64,000 bases of DNA from Sutcliffiella tianshenii. Its GTDB lineage: Bacteria; Bacillota; Bacilli; Bacillales; Bacillaceae_I. The stretch covers positions 62,001-126,000 of the forward strand of contig NZ_JAFBED010000003.1 of the NCBI RefSeq assembly GCF_016908565.1. Reading direction: 5' to 3'. Shown here piece after piece: positions 45,433 to 53,252 of this stretch. The translations under genes were made by a program, and so were the position numbers. Numbering within the stretch: position 1 is the first letter of the stretch; every line of letters starts with the position of its first letter. Under the pieces are notes generated by a model. That model was not told the DNA's origin, made no database searches, and saw only the letters and a program-made list of their open reading frames with translations.

Positions 45433-45961
45433 GTCGTATTACCTCCTCCACATTTAATTTCAACTTCTTTTTGAGGTCTTTGATTGCTCGGTGATAATCA
45501 ACTTTCACCTTTGACTCACTACAGTTAAGGACCTCAGATGTTTCTTTTACGGACAGTTCATTTATACCCCTAAGAATTACAACAGCCCTATATTTAGGCT
45601 TTAACTTAGAGATAGCCTCATGAATATACATTTTCAATTCATTTTGTTCGACTAAATCATTAGGACTTTTATTGGGTGATTCGATCTGCTTGAAAAAACC
45701 CTCATTGAAGATGGAAGAAAATCTTTTCTTTCTGTAATGATCAACGGCTACATGTTTTGCAATCGAAAAGATCCAAGTCTTCAAATTGTTTTCATTGTTG
45801 AAGGCACATAAATTGTTAAGAACCCTAATAAAAACTTCCTGAGTTATGTCTTCTGCATCGTCTTGATTCCCTGAAAAACAGACAAGAAACCTATAAACAT
45901 CTAAATAATATTTACGATAGATTTTACTAATGCTATCTTCTAAGTTGTCCAAATCAATCAA
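45422..45961 (-). CDS. ECF RNA polymerase sigma factor
   Basis: A 179-aa group 4 sigma. Region 2 includes YYLDVYRFLVCFSGNQDDAEDITQEVFIRVL and TWIFSIAKHVAVDHYRKKR; region 4 includes KLKPKYRAVVILRGINELSVKETSEVLNCSESKVKVDYHRAIKDLKK. The start is a TTG at 45961 with GGGGGGAG 5 nt upstream. First gene of an apparent sigma - anti-sigma - bpr unit. Confidence 0.92.
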   Translation of the reverse strand: MIDLDNLEDSISKIYRKYYLDVYRFLVCFSGNQDDAEDITQEVFIRVLNNLCAFNNENNLKTWIFSIAKHVAVDHYRKKRFSSIFNEGFFKQIESPNKSPNDLVEQNELKMYIHEAISKLKPKYRAVVILRGINELSVKETSEVLNCSESKVKVDYHRAIKDLKKKLKLNVEEVIRHAK

Positions 45962-46036
45962 ACTACTCCCCCCTCGTTATGTATTCTATTATTAATCGTT
46001 TGAACGGATTGAAAGGTTACAAGAATTTTTCTCAAC

Positions 46037-46066
46037 AAAAAGCAGAGTGAGTTTTACTCTGCTTTT
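46037..46066. terminator. Terminator-like hairpin with no gene behind it
   Basis: Arms AAAAGCAGAGT / ACTCTGCTTTT in the 338-bp gap between the sigma start (45961) and lysE (46300). Symmetric A/T flanks allow either direction, but both neighbouring genes point away from it. Confidence 0.7.
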
Positions 46067-46176
46067 CAGTTCATTACACCTATGTGATTTCACATTTATC
46101 TACTAATTTTGATTACAGTTTTATTGTATAGTGGAAAATCGAAAAATAAAGAGTTTTCTCTATCATTACGAAATGC

Positions 46177-46221
46177 AAAAAATCCCAAGCTTCATTCTGT
46201 TTGATTTTATAACTTGGGATT
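46177..46221 (-). terminator. Second orphan terminator-like hairpin
   Basis: Minus-strand stem AATCCCAAG / CTTGGGATT followed by TTTTTT, with a 23-nt loop. No minus-strand gene lies upstream of it; it could end a short untranslated RNA transcribed away from lysE. Confidence 0.6.
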
Positions 46222-46299
46222 CATAAACAAATGTTCAAAACATTTCGTTTTCTGATAAAATGAGGCTTAACAAATTTCATTAGATTGGGGATCATCAAC

Positions 46300-46932
46300 A
46301 TGGAGAATTTCTATCTGTTTGTGATTATGAGTATGCTGCTTATTCTATTGCCCGGTCCTGATACTGCAATCGCCACCAGAAATACTCTTTCTGCAGGAAG
46401 AGTCGGGGGATTCAAAACGTTAGTGGGGACGTTTTGTGCATTGCTCATTCATACTCTTGCTGCCGTTATCGGACTTTCTGCTATCATCGTAAAATCAGCG
46501 CTTCTGTTTTCAATCTTCAAATATGTTGGTGCAGTGTATCTTGTGTATTTGGGCATCAAGACCCTATTGGCGCTAAAGAGTAAATCTGCCATTGGCAACG
46601 AAGACACGGGATCCATAAGAAAATATAAGAATCAGTCCCATTTCAAACAGGGGTTTCTGACAAACATGTTAAATCCTAAAGTTGCAGTTTTCTTCCTGAC
46701 ATTTTTGCCTCAGTTCGTTCATCCAGACAGCGACACTCTAGTGCCGTTCATACTTATGGGACTTACTTATGCCATCCTGACCGCTGTTTGGTTTATCATG
46801 TATATCCTTCTCGTGGACCAGATCAGCGCATTTATGAAACGGCCAAAAACCACGACCGTTATTGAATCGATAACAGGTGCTGTGCTGATCGGATTTGGAA
46901 TCAAACTTGCAATGGAAAAAGCCCATCAGTAA
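46300..46932 (+). CDS. LysE-family amino-acid exporter
   Basis: A 210-aa membrane protein with six helices. Signature LLILLPGPDTAIATRNTLSAGRVGGFKTLVGTFCALLIHTLAAVIGLS at the N terminus, and FKQGFLTNMLNPKVAVFFLTFLPQFV in the middle, are characteristic of the RhtB/LysE group. Predicted to export amino acids or homoserine lactone-like compounds. TTGGGG is about 10 nt before ATG 46300. Confidence 0.92.
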   Translation: MENFYLFVIMSMLLILLPGPDTAIATRNTLSAGRVGGFKTLVGTFCALLIHTLAAVIGLSAIIVKSALLFSIFKYVGAVYLVYLGIKTLLALKSKSAIGNEDTGSIRKYKNQSHFKQGFLTNMLNPKVAVFFLTFLPQFVHPDSDTLVPFILMGLTYAILTAVWFIMYILLVDQISAFMKRPKTTTVIESITGAVLIGFGIKLAMEKAHQ

Positions 46933-46950
46933 TTTAACCTTATCACATCC

Positions 46951-47002
46951 AAGGTTTCAAAAACTCCCTTCCCTAGAGAAACGGAGTTTTTGGAACTTTT
47001 TT
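46951..47002 (+). terminator. Intrinsic terminator of lysE
   Basis: Arms CAAAAACTCC / GGAGTTTTTG extended by AAGGTTT / GGAACTT, then TTTTTTC. Confidence 0.85.
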
Positions 47003-47199
47003 CATTTTATACAATCCACTTATTTGAAAAGAATGAAACGACCTACCAAAAGTAAATCTCCAACATGTTAAAGTTCAACACTTTTTCACAATTTTCATCA
47101 TCCGCATGCTTGTTTATGGCTCATTTATAAAATAATCTTAATCTACTAGTGATCTAAATGGCTTCTTTAAGCGTTACTAAAATAAGGATGGTGGGTAAT

Positions 47200-47775
47200 A
47201 TGTTACCGCTCGAACGACAGCAACAAATTTTAACATGGCTGGAAGAAGAGGAGACGCTGCGTGTTTCTGATATCAGTGTGAGGCTTGGTGTCTCTGAAAT
47301 GACTGTTTATCGTGATATAAAGCCTCTGGTGGATGAGCAGAAGGTGTTAAAAACATCGAATGGCATCACTCTTGTACCACAGGAGCTATTCCCATCAAAT
47401 GTTTGCAGTTATTGTTACAAACCGACAAAATCACGGCTATCTGTTCAGCTTATCAAAGTGAATCAGCAGGTAGAACAGACCTGCTGTGCGCATTGCGGCT
47501 TGCTGCGATACCAGGATATCAAAGCGGATGTTTCGCAGATAATCTGCCAGGACTTTTTAAAAGGAACAACAATCAGTGCAAGGATGGCATACTTCTTGAT
47601 GCATGCAGACATCAACCTCAATTGTTGTGAACCCCAAGTTTTGATTTTCGATTCCAAGAAACAAGCGGAACAGTTCCAACTGGGATTTGGCGGAGAAATC
47701 TACAGCTTTGAAGATGCAATTAAAGCTATCCAGAATGAAATGAATGGAGAGGCATGTTGCCAACCAAAAAAATAA
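47200..47775 (+). CDS. DeoR-type HTH fused to a NosL-like cysteine-rich domain
   Basis: A 191-aa protein. Residues 1-55 are a DeoR helix-turn-helix (MLPLERQQQILTWLEEEETLRVSDISVRLGVSEMTVYRDI). The rest is not the usual sugar-isomerase-like sensor. It has cysteine clusters (CSYCYKP, CCAHCG, NCCEP) and ends like NosL/copper-chaperone proteins (DFLKGTTISARMAYFLM...VLIFDSKKQAEQFQLGFGGEIYSFEDAIK), with a final EACCQPKK. I infer a metal-sensing regulator, most likely copper. ATG 47200 has GGTGGG 5 nt upstream. It heads a three-gene operon. Confidence 0.75.
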   Translation: MLPLERQQQILTWLEEEETLRVSDISVRLGVSEMTVYRDIKPLVDEQKVLKTSNGITLVPQELFPSNVCSYCYKPTKSRLSVQLIKVNQQVEQTCCAHCGLLRYQDIKADVSQIICQDFLKGTTISARMAYFLMHADINLNCCEPQVLIFDSKKQAEQFQLGFGGEIYSFEDAIKAIQNEMNGEACCQPKK

Positions 47776-47805
47776 AAGCCAATTAGGATTGAAGGAGTGA
47801 AAAAA

Positions 47806-49203
47806 ATGGAACACGCACGAAAGTTGGAACCTGACTTTTCTCCAAAAGCCGTTCAAAAGTCGAGAGGTGATTTGTATAAGGCAGTTTGGCGCTGGCACTT
47901 CTATGCCGGTATTTTATTTGCCCCTATCTTTGTGATTCTAGCGATCAGTGGGGCAGTCTACTTATTCAAGCCTCAAATTGAAGCAAGCCTATATAAGGAT
48001 CTATATGAAATACCTCCCCAATCAACAGAACGGCTGGCCCCGTCAGTAGTGGTGGAAAATGTGCTATCAAACATGGAAGGGTCTGCCATTACATCCATCC
48101 GGCAGTTTGATGAGGCTGACAGAACGACTGAAGTCAGAATCATGCAAAACGATGTCATGAAGACCGTATATGTGAACCCATATGATGGCACGATCGTCGG
48201 CTCGATGAATAATGAGGATTTAATAATGAATCAAGTCGTCAAAGTTCATAGTGAATTATTTGTAGGAGGAAACATCGCCAACAGAATTGTGGAACTTGCT
48301 GCAGGATGGGCGATCATTTTAATGGTTACCGGCCTGTATGTCTGGTGGCCAAGAGGCAAGCTATCCATTTGGGGAACAATATTGCCTCGCCTGGGCAAAA
48401 AAGGAAGAGTCTTTTGGAGGGATATGCATGGCGTAACAGCTTTTTGGCTATCGGGTGCGATCTTAATCATATTGATCTCAGGTCTTGCCTGGTCGGGAAT
48501 TTCTGGTGAGATCATGAGTCGGGTAGCCACTTCCACCAATACAGGGAACCCTCCTTTTGGAAGTTCATTTGGTGAAAAGCCAGTATCGGCAGTTGCGACG
48601 GAAGATATTGCGGCGGATGTACCATGGGCCACTGAAAACCTTGAGGTGCCCACCACTGCCATGAATGGCTTTGTTCCATTATCCATTGATAGCATTGATG
48701 AGATTTCCAAGGGCCAAAACATCGCCAAACCATACACAATCTCTTTCCCTGCTAATGAAACTGGGGTGTTCACGGTCACTTCCTCAAATGGACAAGTGCT
48801 CGACGAAGCAACTTTGCACATCGATCCTTATACCGGTTTCATTTTAAGCGATGCTAGATTCAAAGACTATGGAATCATGGCTCAAGCGACAACAGCAGGA
48901 ATCGCTTTTCATGAAGGTAGACTCTTTGGAGTGGCGAACCAGATCATCGGGTTACTTGCATGCCTCGGTATCATTCTAATTGTTATCAGTTCCTTTATTA
49001 TGTGGAAAAAACGGAAACCTGCCAATAAATCAGGCGCACCATCCAAAGTGGATAACCCTAAAGTTACCCGATCAGTGTGGATACTGATGATCATTATGGG
49101 AATCTTGCTTCCCCTTGTAGGAATCAGCCTAATCGTCGTCTTCCTGATCGATAAATTCATCATACCGCGTGTACCAAAACTAAAAACATGGCTGCAGGCT
49201 TAA
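47806..49203 (+). CDS. PepSY-associated transmembrane protein
   Basis: A 465-aa membrane protein with four main helices. First is AVWRWHFYAGILFAPIFVILAISGAVYLF, the typical PepSY_TM opening with conserved His. Two PepSY-like extracellular segments follow (MKTVYVNPYDGTIVGSM, and VLDEATLHIDPYTGFILSD). FWRDMHGVTAFWLSGAILIILISGLAWSG and IAFHEGRLFGVANQIIGLLACLG contribute more His residues. Relatives are linked to iron or copper uptake and haem- or flavin-dependent reduction of metal. AAGGAG is 8 nt before ATG 47806. Confidence 0.85.
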   Translation: MEHARKLEPDFSPKAVQKSRGDLYKAVWRWHFYAGILFAPIFVILAISGAVYLFKPQIEASLYKDLYEIPPQSTERLAPSVVVENVLSNMEGSAITSIRQFDEADRTTEVRIMQNDVMKTVYVNPYDGTIVGSMNNEDLIMNQVVKVHSELFVGGNIANRIVELAAGWAIILMVTGLYVWWPRGKLSIWGTILPRLGKKGRVFWRDMHGVTAFWLSGAILIILISGLAWSGISGEIMSRVATSTNTGNPPFGSSFGEKPVSAVATEDIAADVPWATENLEVPTTAMNGFVPLSIDSIDEISKGQNIAKPYTISFPANETGVFTVTSSNGQVLDEATLHIDPYTGFILSDARFKDYGIMAQATTAGIAFHEGRLFGVANQIIGLLACLGIILIVISSFIMWKKRKPANKSGAPSKVDNPKVTRSVWILMIIMGILLPLVGISLIVVFLIDKFIIPRVPKLKTWLQA

Positions 49204-49214
49204 GGGGGCATAAA

Positions 49215-49658
49215 ATGATTAGGAAACTACTCATATTCCTAGGGTCTACTCTTTTGTTATCAGGTTGTACGTACGCAAAGGATACATTGTCTACACCGCC
49301 TGAAATCAAATGGGAAATCCCAGAAACAATTGAAGTAAAGATAGATACGGAAATGGTCCTTAGCATCTCCAATAAAGAACAAACGGCATGGAAAGAAGAG
49401 GATTTGTCTTTGACCCTCCGTAAACAAGGGGAAGAGAAGACCATCCCAATTCCGTTTGAAACAATCAATGACGAAAAAATCATGGTGAATCATTCCTTCC
49501 CTTCAGAAGGAATCTACTACTTGACATCAACATTGAAAACAGAGAAAATCAGCCTTCAACCCGTGAGACTGATAGTGGTCGGAGAAGTTGTGGAATCAGA
49601 GGATGTTAAAAAGTCGGAGGAAGAGGAAGATTCTACTGATCATAGTGGTCATCACTGA
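49215..49658 (+). CDS. FixH/YtkA-like lipoprotein with His-rich tail
   Basis: A 147-aa lipoprotein (lipobox STLLLSGC, Cys 17). The mature domain (VLSISNKEQTAWKEEDLSLTLRKQGEEKTIPI...GIYYLTSTLKTEKISLQPVRLIVV) has the immunoglobulin-like pattern of YtkA/FixH proteins. An acidic linker and the tail TDHSGHH follow; such tails bind copper or zinc. GGGGG is 8 nt before ATG 49215. It overlaps no gene and starts 11 nt after the PepSY stop, so it belongs to the same operon. Confidence 0.78.
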   Translation: MIRKLLIFLGSTLLLSGCTYAKDTLSTPPEIKWEIPETIEVKIDTEMVLSISNKEQTAWKEEDLSLTLRKQGEEKTIPIPFETINDEKIMVNHSFPSEGIYYLTSTLKTEKISLQPVRLIVVGEVVESEDVKKSEEEEDSTDHSGHH

Positions 49659-49681
49659 TTCAGTTCAATAGCATGGATACT

Positions 49682-49711
49682 AAGACGGATCCCTCGGGAT
49701 ATCGTCTTTTT
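49682..49711 (+). terminator. Intrinsic terminator of the putative metal operon
   Basis: Stem AAGACG-ATCC / GGGAT-CGTCTT, loop CTC, followed by TTTTTTC. Confidence 0.85.
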
Positions 49712-49719
49712 TCTTTATT

Positions 49720-50310
49720 TCATGATGAACATTTAACTTGTTGTACATCCCACACCCTCTTAACCCCCATCAAATTCTGCCCATCGAATTCCATCCTGTA
49801 AATATCCGGTTTTGTAGTTTGTAGTAAAAAATCCAAATCATACTTTTGGTCATAATATCCCATCATCAATGTCATAACAGCTCCATGAGTGCCTATAACC
49901 ACTTTTTGACCGCGATAAGTATGTAGTATTTCCTGAAAGACTTTTATCGCTCTCTTTTGACAATCGGCATTAGACTCTCCTCCAGTCAAAGCAAAGTTTG
50001 GATCAGAAAATGACTTTATTAATAAAGGGGAAAGTTCATAATCAGATATTCGCTTCTCTTCCACAGTAAAAATCCTTTCCTTTAGGTCCTCAAACACTAA
50101 AACCTCTTGTCCAATTTGCTCCGCTAACGCTTGGACAGTTAGGACGGAACGGTCGTATGGACTTGAGATGACCGCATCAATACCTTCCTCTTGTAATAAG
50201 CGGGCAACACCTTTAGCGTCCAATTTCCCTTTATCACTCAATCCTCTTGTTCTCTCGTTTCCGTGCTTTGGTGAATCACCATGTCTCACCATGTATATGA
50301 AAGTTTTCAT
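49720..50310 (-). CDS. Histidine phosphatase family protein
   Basis: A 196-aa phosphoglycerate-mutase-like phosphatase. The catalytic RHG is in YMVRHGDSPKHGNERTRGLSDKG, the second Arg and catalytic pocket are in ISSPYDRSVLTVQALAE, and the second His is in VVIGTHGAVMTLMMGYY. Substrate unknown. GGGGG is 5 nt before the ATG. Confidence 0.88.
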   Translation of the reverse strand: MKTFIYMVRHGDSPKHGNERTRGLSDKGKLDAKGVARLLQEEGIDAVISSPYDRSVLTVQALAEQIGQEVLVFEDLKERIFTVEEKRISDYELSPLLIKSFSDPNFALTGGESNADCQKRAIKVFQEILHTYRGQKVVIGTHGAVMTLMMGYYDQKYDLDFLLQTTKPDIYRMEFDGQNLMGVKRVWDVQQVKCSS

Positions 50311-50354
50311 AATACCCCCACGTCAAATCAGTTTTCTAAAGAAAAAGCTTCCCC

Positions 50355-50783
50355 TTAAAAAAAGATGATTTCCACTTTTTCCAGTTTGTCTTTTTCAATT
50401 TTAAATACAAAAGTCTTTAGCACTGCATCACTTGTACAATTAGAACCTTTTTGAACAGTATCTATGGTTAGTTCTGAACCAGTATCAACCAGCACCATTT
50501 TATCAACTTCAACTGGACAAGTGGAGGATTCACTTGTATGTGCAAATATAATAGCAAATTCCTCAAAATCAACATCCAAAGGTTTGGCTTCAAAATTAAA
50601 GGCGTTCCACATTACTTCAAAATCATCAAGGTTAAATATTATTTCTACTAATTTATCTCCAACACTTTGACTAAACGGACCCGTCTGCTCTTCATGAACT
50701 AATTCCCCGCTTTCCAACTGTTTGCTACAAGCTACTAGCAGAAGAATTAATAATAGAAAGACCATCCTACTTTTTCTCAGCAT
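50355..50783 (-). CDS. Lipoprotein, paralogue of the one at 28666-29118
   Basis: A 142-aa lipoprotein with lipobox LLLVAC (Cys 19). It shares SGELVHEEQTGP, VIMW-like ..MWNAFNFEAKPLDVDFEEFAII, HTSESSTCPVEVD and KTFVFKIEKDKLEKVEI with its paralogue. The spacing of the two cysteines (STCP and NCTSD) is also kept. ATG 50783 has GGGGG upstream. It follows the esterase gene closely on the same strand. Confidence 0.78.
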   Translation of the reverse strand: MLRKSRMVFLLLILLLVACSKQLESGELVHEEQTGPFSQSVGDKLVEIIFNLDDFEVMWNAFNFEAKPLDVDFEEFAIIFAHTSESSTCPVEVDKMVLVDTGSELTIDTVQKGSNCTSDAVLKTFVFKIEKDKLEKVEIIFF

Positions 50784-50800
50784 ATGAAACCCCCTGCCTA

Positions 50801-51571
50801 TCAAGTACCTGAAAATATCGGAGCAAACAGTTCCGCCCTTCTCTTTTTGAAAGATTTATAGTTATGTTCCCCATCATCGATAATTTTCAATCTGGCGTTT
50901 GCTATTTTTTCTTTCAATAGATTATAAATTGTCTGATTGGAGGCTACGAATGCTGTATTAATTGGTGTTCCTTTACCAGCCTCTATTGCTCCGAAATCAA
51001 GGTATAGGCTTTTGATTGGAGACAAATCGCTTTGTTTAATTAAGTTCTCCATTTCTTCCTGATTAGCTAAAAATGAAGGGGATAGAAGAATGATATGTTG
51101 AAAAACTTGAGGATACATGCAAACTGCGTAAGTGGAGATGAGTCCTCCCAGTGAGATACCTGCGATGGAAGTGTGATCGGAAATTGTTCGATACTTGCTA
51201 TCTATCAATGGTTTCAATTCATTTACAATAAAATCTATGTATTTTTTGCCTTTGCCTCCATACAATTCGTTTCCTCTCAACTCTTTATTAAACGGTCCGT
51301 TTTCCCAAGGACAGTACTCGTTTAATCTTTCAGCACTAACCTGGTCTATAGCAACAAGAATCACATCCAGCTTATTTTTGTTCAAGTATTCTTCAAGACC
51401 CAAGGAAACTCCACCGATGGCACCTTTATCGTGGAAGACATTCTGCCCGTCATGCATATATAATACCGGATACTTCTTTTCTACATGAACGGAATAATCC
51501 TCCGGCAGATGGACACGAACCAATCGTTCATTTTTTAATGAGGGAATATAGATAGGGAATTTTTCAATCAT
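50801..51571 (-). CDS. Alpha/beta hydrolase, putative esterase
   Basis: A 256-aa protein of the enterochelin-esterase/esterase D type. It opens VRVHLPEDYSVHVEKKYPVLYMHDGQNVF. The nucleophile elbow is IAGISLGG (Ser ~136), the acid probably in LYLDFGAIEAG, and the His in DDGEHNYKSF. Cytoplasmic, since no signal peptide is seen. Members hydrolyse trilactones, acylated sugars or S-formylglutathione; not resolvable here. GGTGAG precedes the ATG. Confidence 0.85.
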   Translation of the reverse strand: MIEKFPIYIPSLKNERLVRVHLPEDYSVHVEKKYPVLYMHDGQNVFHDKGAIGGVSLGLEEYLNKNKLDVILVAIDQVSAERLNEYCPWENGPFNKELRGNELYGGKGKKYIDFIVNELKPLIDSKYRTISDHTSIAGISLGGLISTYAVCMYPQVFQHIILLSPSFLANQEEMENLIKQSDLSPIKSLYLDFGAIEAGKGTPINTAFVASNQTIYNLLKEKIANARLKIIDDGEHNYKSFKKRRAELFAPIFSGT

Positions 51572-51603
51572 TGTTACTCACCTGCTTCAAATAACTTATT
51601 GAT

Positions 51604-52050
51604 TCACTTTTGAATATCTACGCCTATCAGGATCTCATATACAATTTCAGAGGATTTCTTTGATAGAGTTCCCCAATTCGATTGTCCATCGATTTTGAGT
51701 TCTATTCTTTTATATTCATATTCTTCGTTTATCCAAACACTGTGCTTAAATGAATTCCAAGTGAAAGTATAATCTGGGGGAGAAATATCCACGACCACGT
51801 TTTCTTCCCAATCGGCGTTTTTCAATTCATTAATAAGAGTTGCTACTTCTTCTGTGTCTGTAATTTCTCTTATTTTTTCATTGGTTCCATTCTCGTTCCT
51901 CTTTATTACAATCACTGGCGTACCATCCCAGTTACTACTGTATACTCTTTCTTTTGTAGAGTTTTCATCAAGATTTTTTTCTGTTGTATCTTGTTGGCAT
52001 CCGATTAAAATTACACTTAAAAAGAATATTAAATTTATTAATTTTTTCAT
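51604..52050 (-). CDS. Small lipoprotein
   Basis: A 148-aa lipoprotein (lipobox LSVILIGC, Cys 18). The mature part has a TDTEEVATLINELKNADWEENVVVD block and ends with strand-rich sequence, a common layout in uncharacterised Bacillus lipoproteins. It starts 6 nt after the stop of the membrane gene at 52057, so the two are co-transcribed. Confidence 0.72.
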   Translation of the reverse strand: MKKLINLIFFLSVILIGCQQDTTEKNLDENSTKERVYSSNWDGTPVIVIKRNENGTNEKIREITDTEEVATLINELKNADWEENVVVDISPPDYTFTWNSFKHSVWINEEYEYKRIELKIDGQSNWGTLSKKSSEIVYEILIGVDIQK

Positions 52051-52056
52051 TTGCCA

Positions 52057-52416
52057 CTACTCATTAGATAAACCGATTGTTTTCTTCCCTTTTCGTGCTT
52101 CCACTGCAAGAACAAGGGGATAAGCTACAATGAGAACCAAAGTAAGATAAGTTGACTTCTCAAAAAACGATTGGAACATCTCATTTGTCCACCGCTCTTC
52201 ACCGATGATCCAATAGGCCACGCTATTGGAGATCCCCATTCCGTCATTCGCTTCCGGAATAAGAGATTGCGTATAATTCTGCGCTAGAGCAACTACAGCA
52301 AGAATGGAAAGTGCAATTGCTAAGGCAACTCCTTTTGAGAAGGAGTTTTTCACACCAAACCTTTTAAATAAAACAACAGAACCAATTACCAGAACCAAGC
52401 AGCTAAAAATAAACAT
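52057..52416 (-). CDS. Small membrane protein
   Basis: A 119-aa protein with three predicted helices (MFIFSCLVLVIGSVVLF, GVALAIALSILAVVALA, STYLTLVLIVAYPLVLAV) and a basic tail. A strong GGAGG precedes the ATG. No family recognised. Confidence 0.7.
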   Translation of the reverse strand: MFIFSCLVLVIGSVVLFKRFGVKNSFSKGVALAIALSILAVVALAQNYTQSLIPEANDGMGISNSVAYWIIGEERWTNEMFQSFFEKSTYLTLVLIVAYPLVLAVEARKGKKTIGLSNE

Positions 52417-52515
52417 ATCTCTTACCTCCGATTAGTTATTTTGTATTTAATCTATTTGAATTAATAGTCCCCTCTTTTTGTTTTTGACGGTAATAGATTA
52501 AAAAAGTTTCAACCT

Positions 52516-52707
52516 TCAATACAAAGACGGAGGGTTATCCGGAACGGCGTTTACAAGAATGATATAGACGATGAAAGACACAGGTAGCGTTAAAAGAAAG
52601 ATAAGTCTAATGCTTAGGGCAGAGATTCCGCAAAATTCTGCAATTCCTCCACAGACCCCAAACAATGATCGATTTTTGGATGACTTTCTTAATTTGTTTT
52701 TATTCAA
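52516..52707 (-). CDS. PspC-domain protein
   Basis: A 63-aa PspC-type membrane protein: KLRKSSKNRSLFGVCGGIAEFCGI, then a helix (LSIRLIFLLTLPVSFIVYIILVNAVP). Related to phage-shock/envelope-stress membrane proteins. TTG start with GGGGG 6-7 nt upstream. Its start overlaps the preceding stop by 8 nt, so translation is probably coupled. Confidence 0.88.
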   Translation of the reverse strand: MNKNKLRKSSKNRSLFGVCGGIAEFCGISALSIRLIFLLTLPVSFIVYIILVNAVPDNPPSLY

Positions 52708-53191
52708 TGTTATCCCCCTCTAGCGGTGCTCTCCCAACTATTCTCCATGAACCGTCAATGTTTTCGAGCAACAGGTTATAAGTTTTCGTTCCAATGTGCT
52801 GTCCGCTTTCAATATCAAATTCATGACAGGTTACACCAATTGTACGATGATTTTCTTTATATTTTCGCTTCATTAGTTTATCTGTTGCATTGCCATTCTC
52901 TGTTGATAAAGAATTAGCTGGTCCTTCACATTCATTGATAAAATCCGTGAATTCTTTCCACTGCAAAGGCTCTCTTACAAGTTTATAAATGGATTTCTCT
53001 GAAAGCTCGGTCCAATCGCCGTCACTGATAAGATACGGGCTCCTACCCTTGGAGGCTTTGGCGTCCTTTACCACTTCTTCTACAATCTCATATGGTTTTG
53101 TAAAAGTACTTTTTATATAAAAGTGCCTACCTAAGAAAAAGCTGATAACAACTAAAGCTAGGATCATTCCGATTCCAATAAGTTTTTTCAC
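52700..53191 (-). CDS. Membrane-anchored hypothetical protein
   Basis: A 163-aa protein with one N-terminal helix (IGIGMILALVVISFFLGRHFY) and an outside domain resembling an NTF2-like fold (ISDGDWTELSEKSIYKLVREPLQWKEFTDFI...YNLLLENIDGSWRIVGRAPLEG). GTG start with GGGGGAG upstream. Paired with PspC, so a role in envelope stress is possible but unproven. Confidence 0.68.
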   Translation of the reverse strand: MKKLIGIGMILALVVISFFLGRHFYIKSTFTKPYEIVEEVVKDAKASKGRSPYLISDGDWTELSEKSIYKLVREPLQWKEFTDFINECEGPANSLSTENGNATDKLMKRKYKENHRTIGVTCHEFDIESGQHIGTKTYNLLLENIDGSWRIVGRAPLEGDNIE

Positions 53192-53252
53192 ATGCTCCCC
53201 CTATTAATTAATCGATATCGTAACCCAATATTATCAACTCATTTCCCAGTGT

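Noticed and set aside
48246-48821. A 191-codon minus-strand open frame opposite the PepSY gene
   Set aside because: The plus-strand PepSY_TM protein has a signature and an operon; the antisense frame has none.
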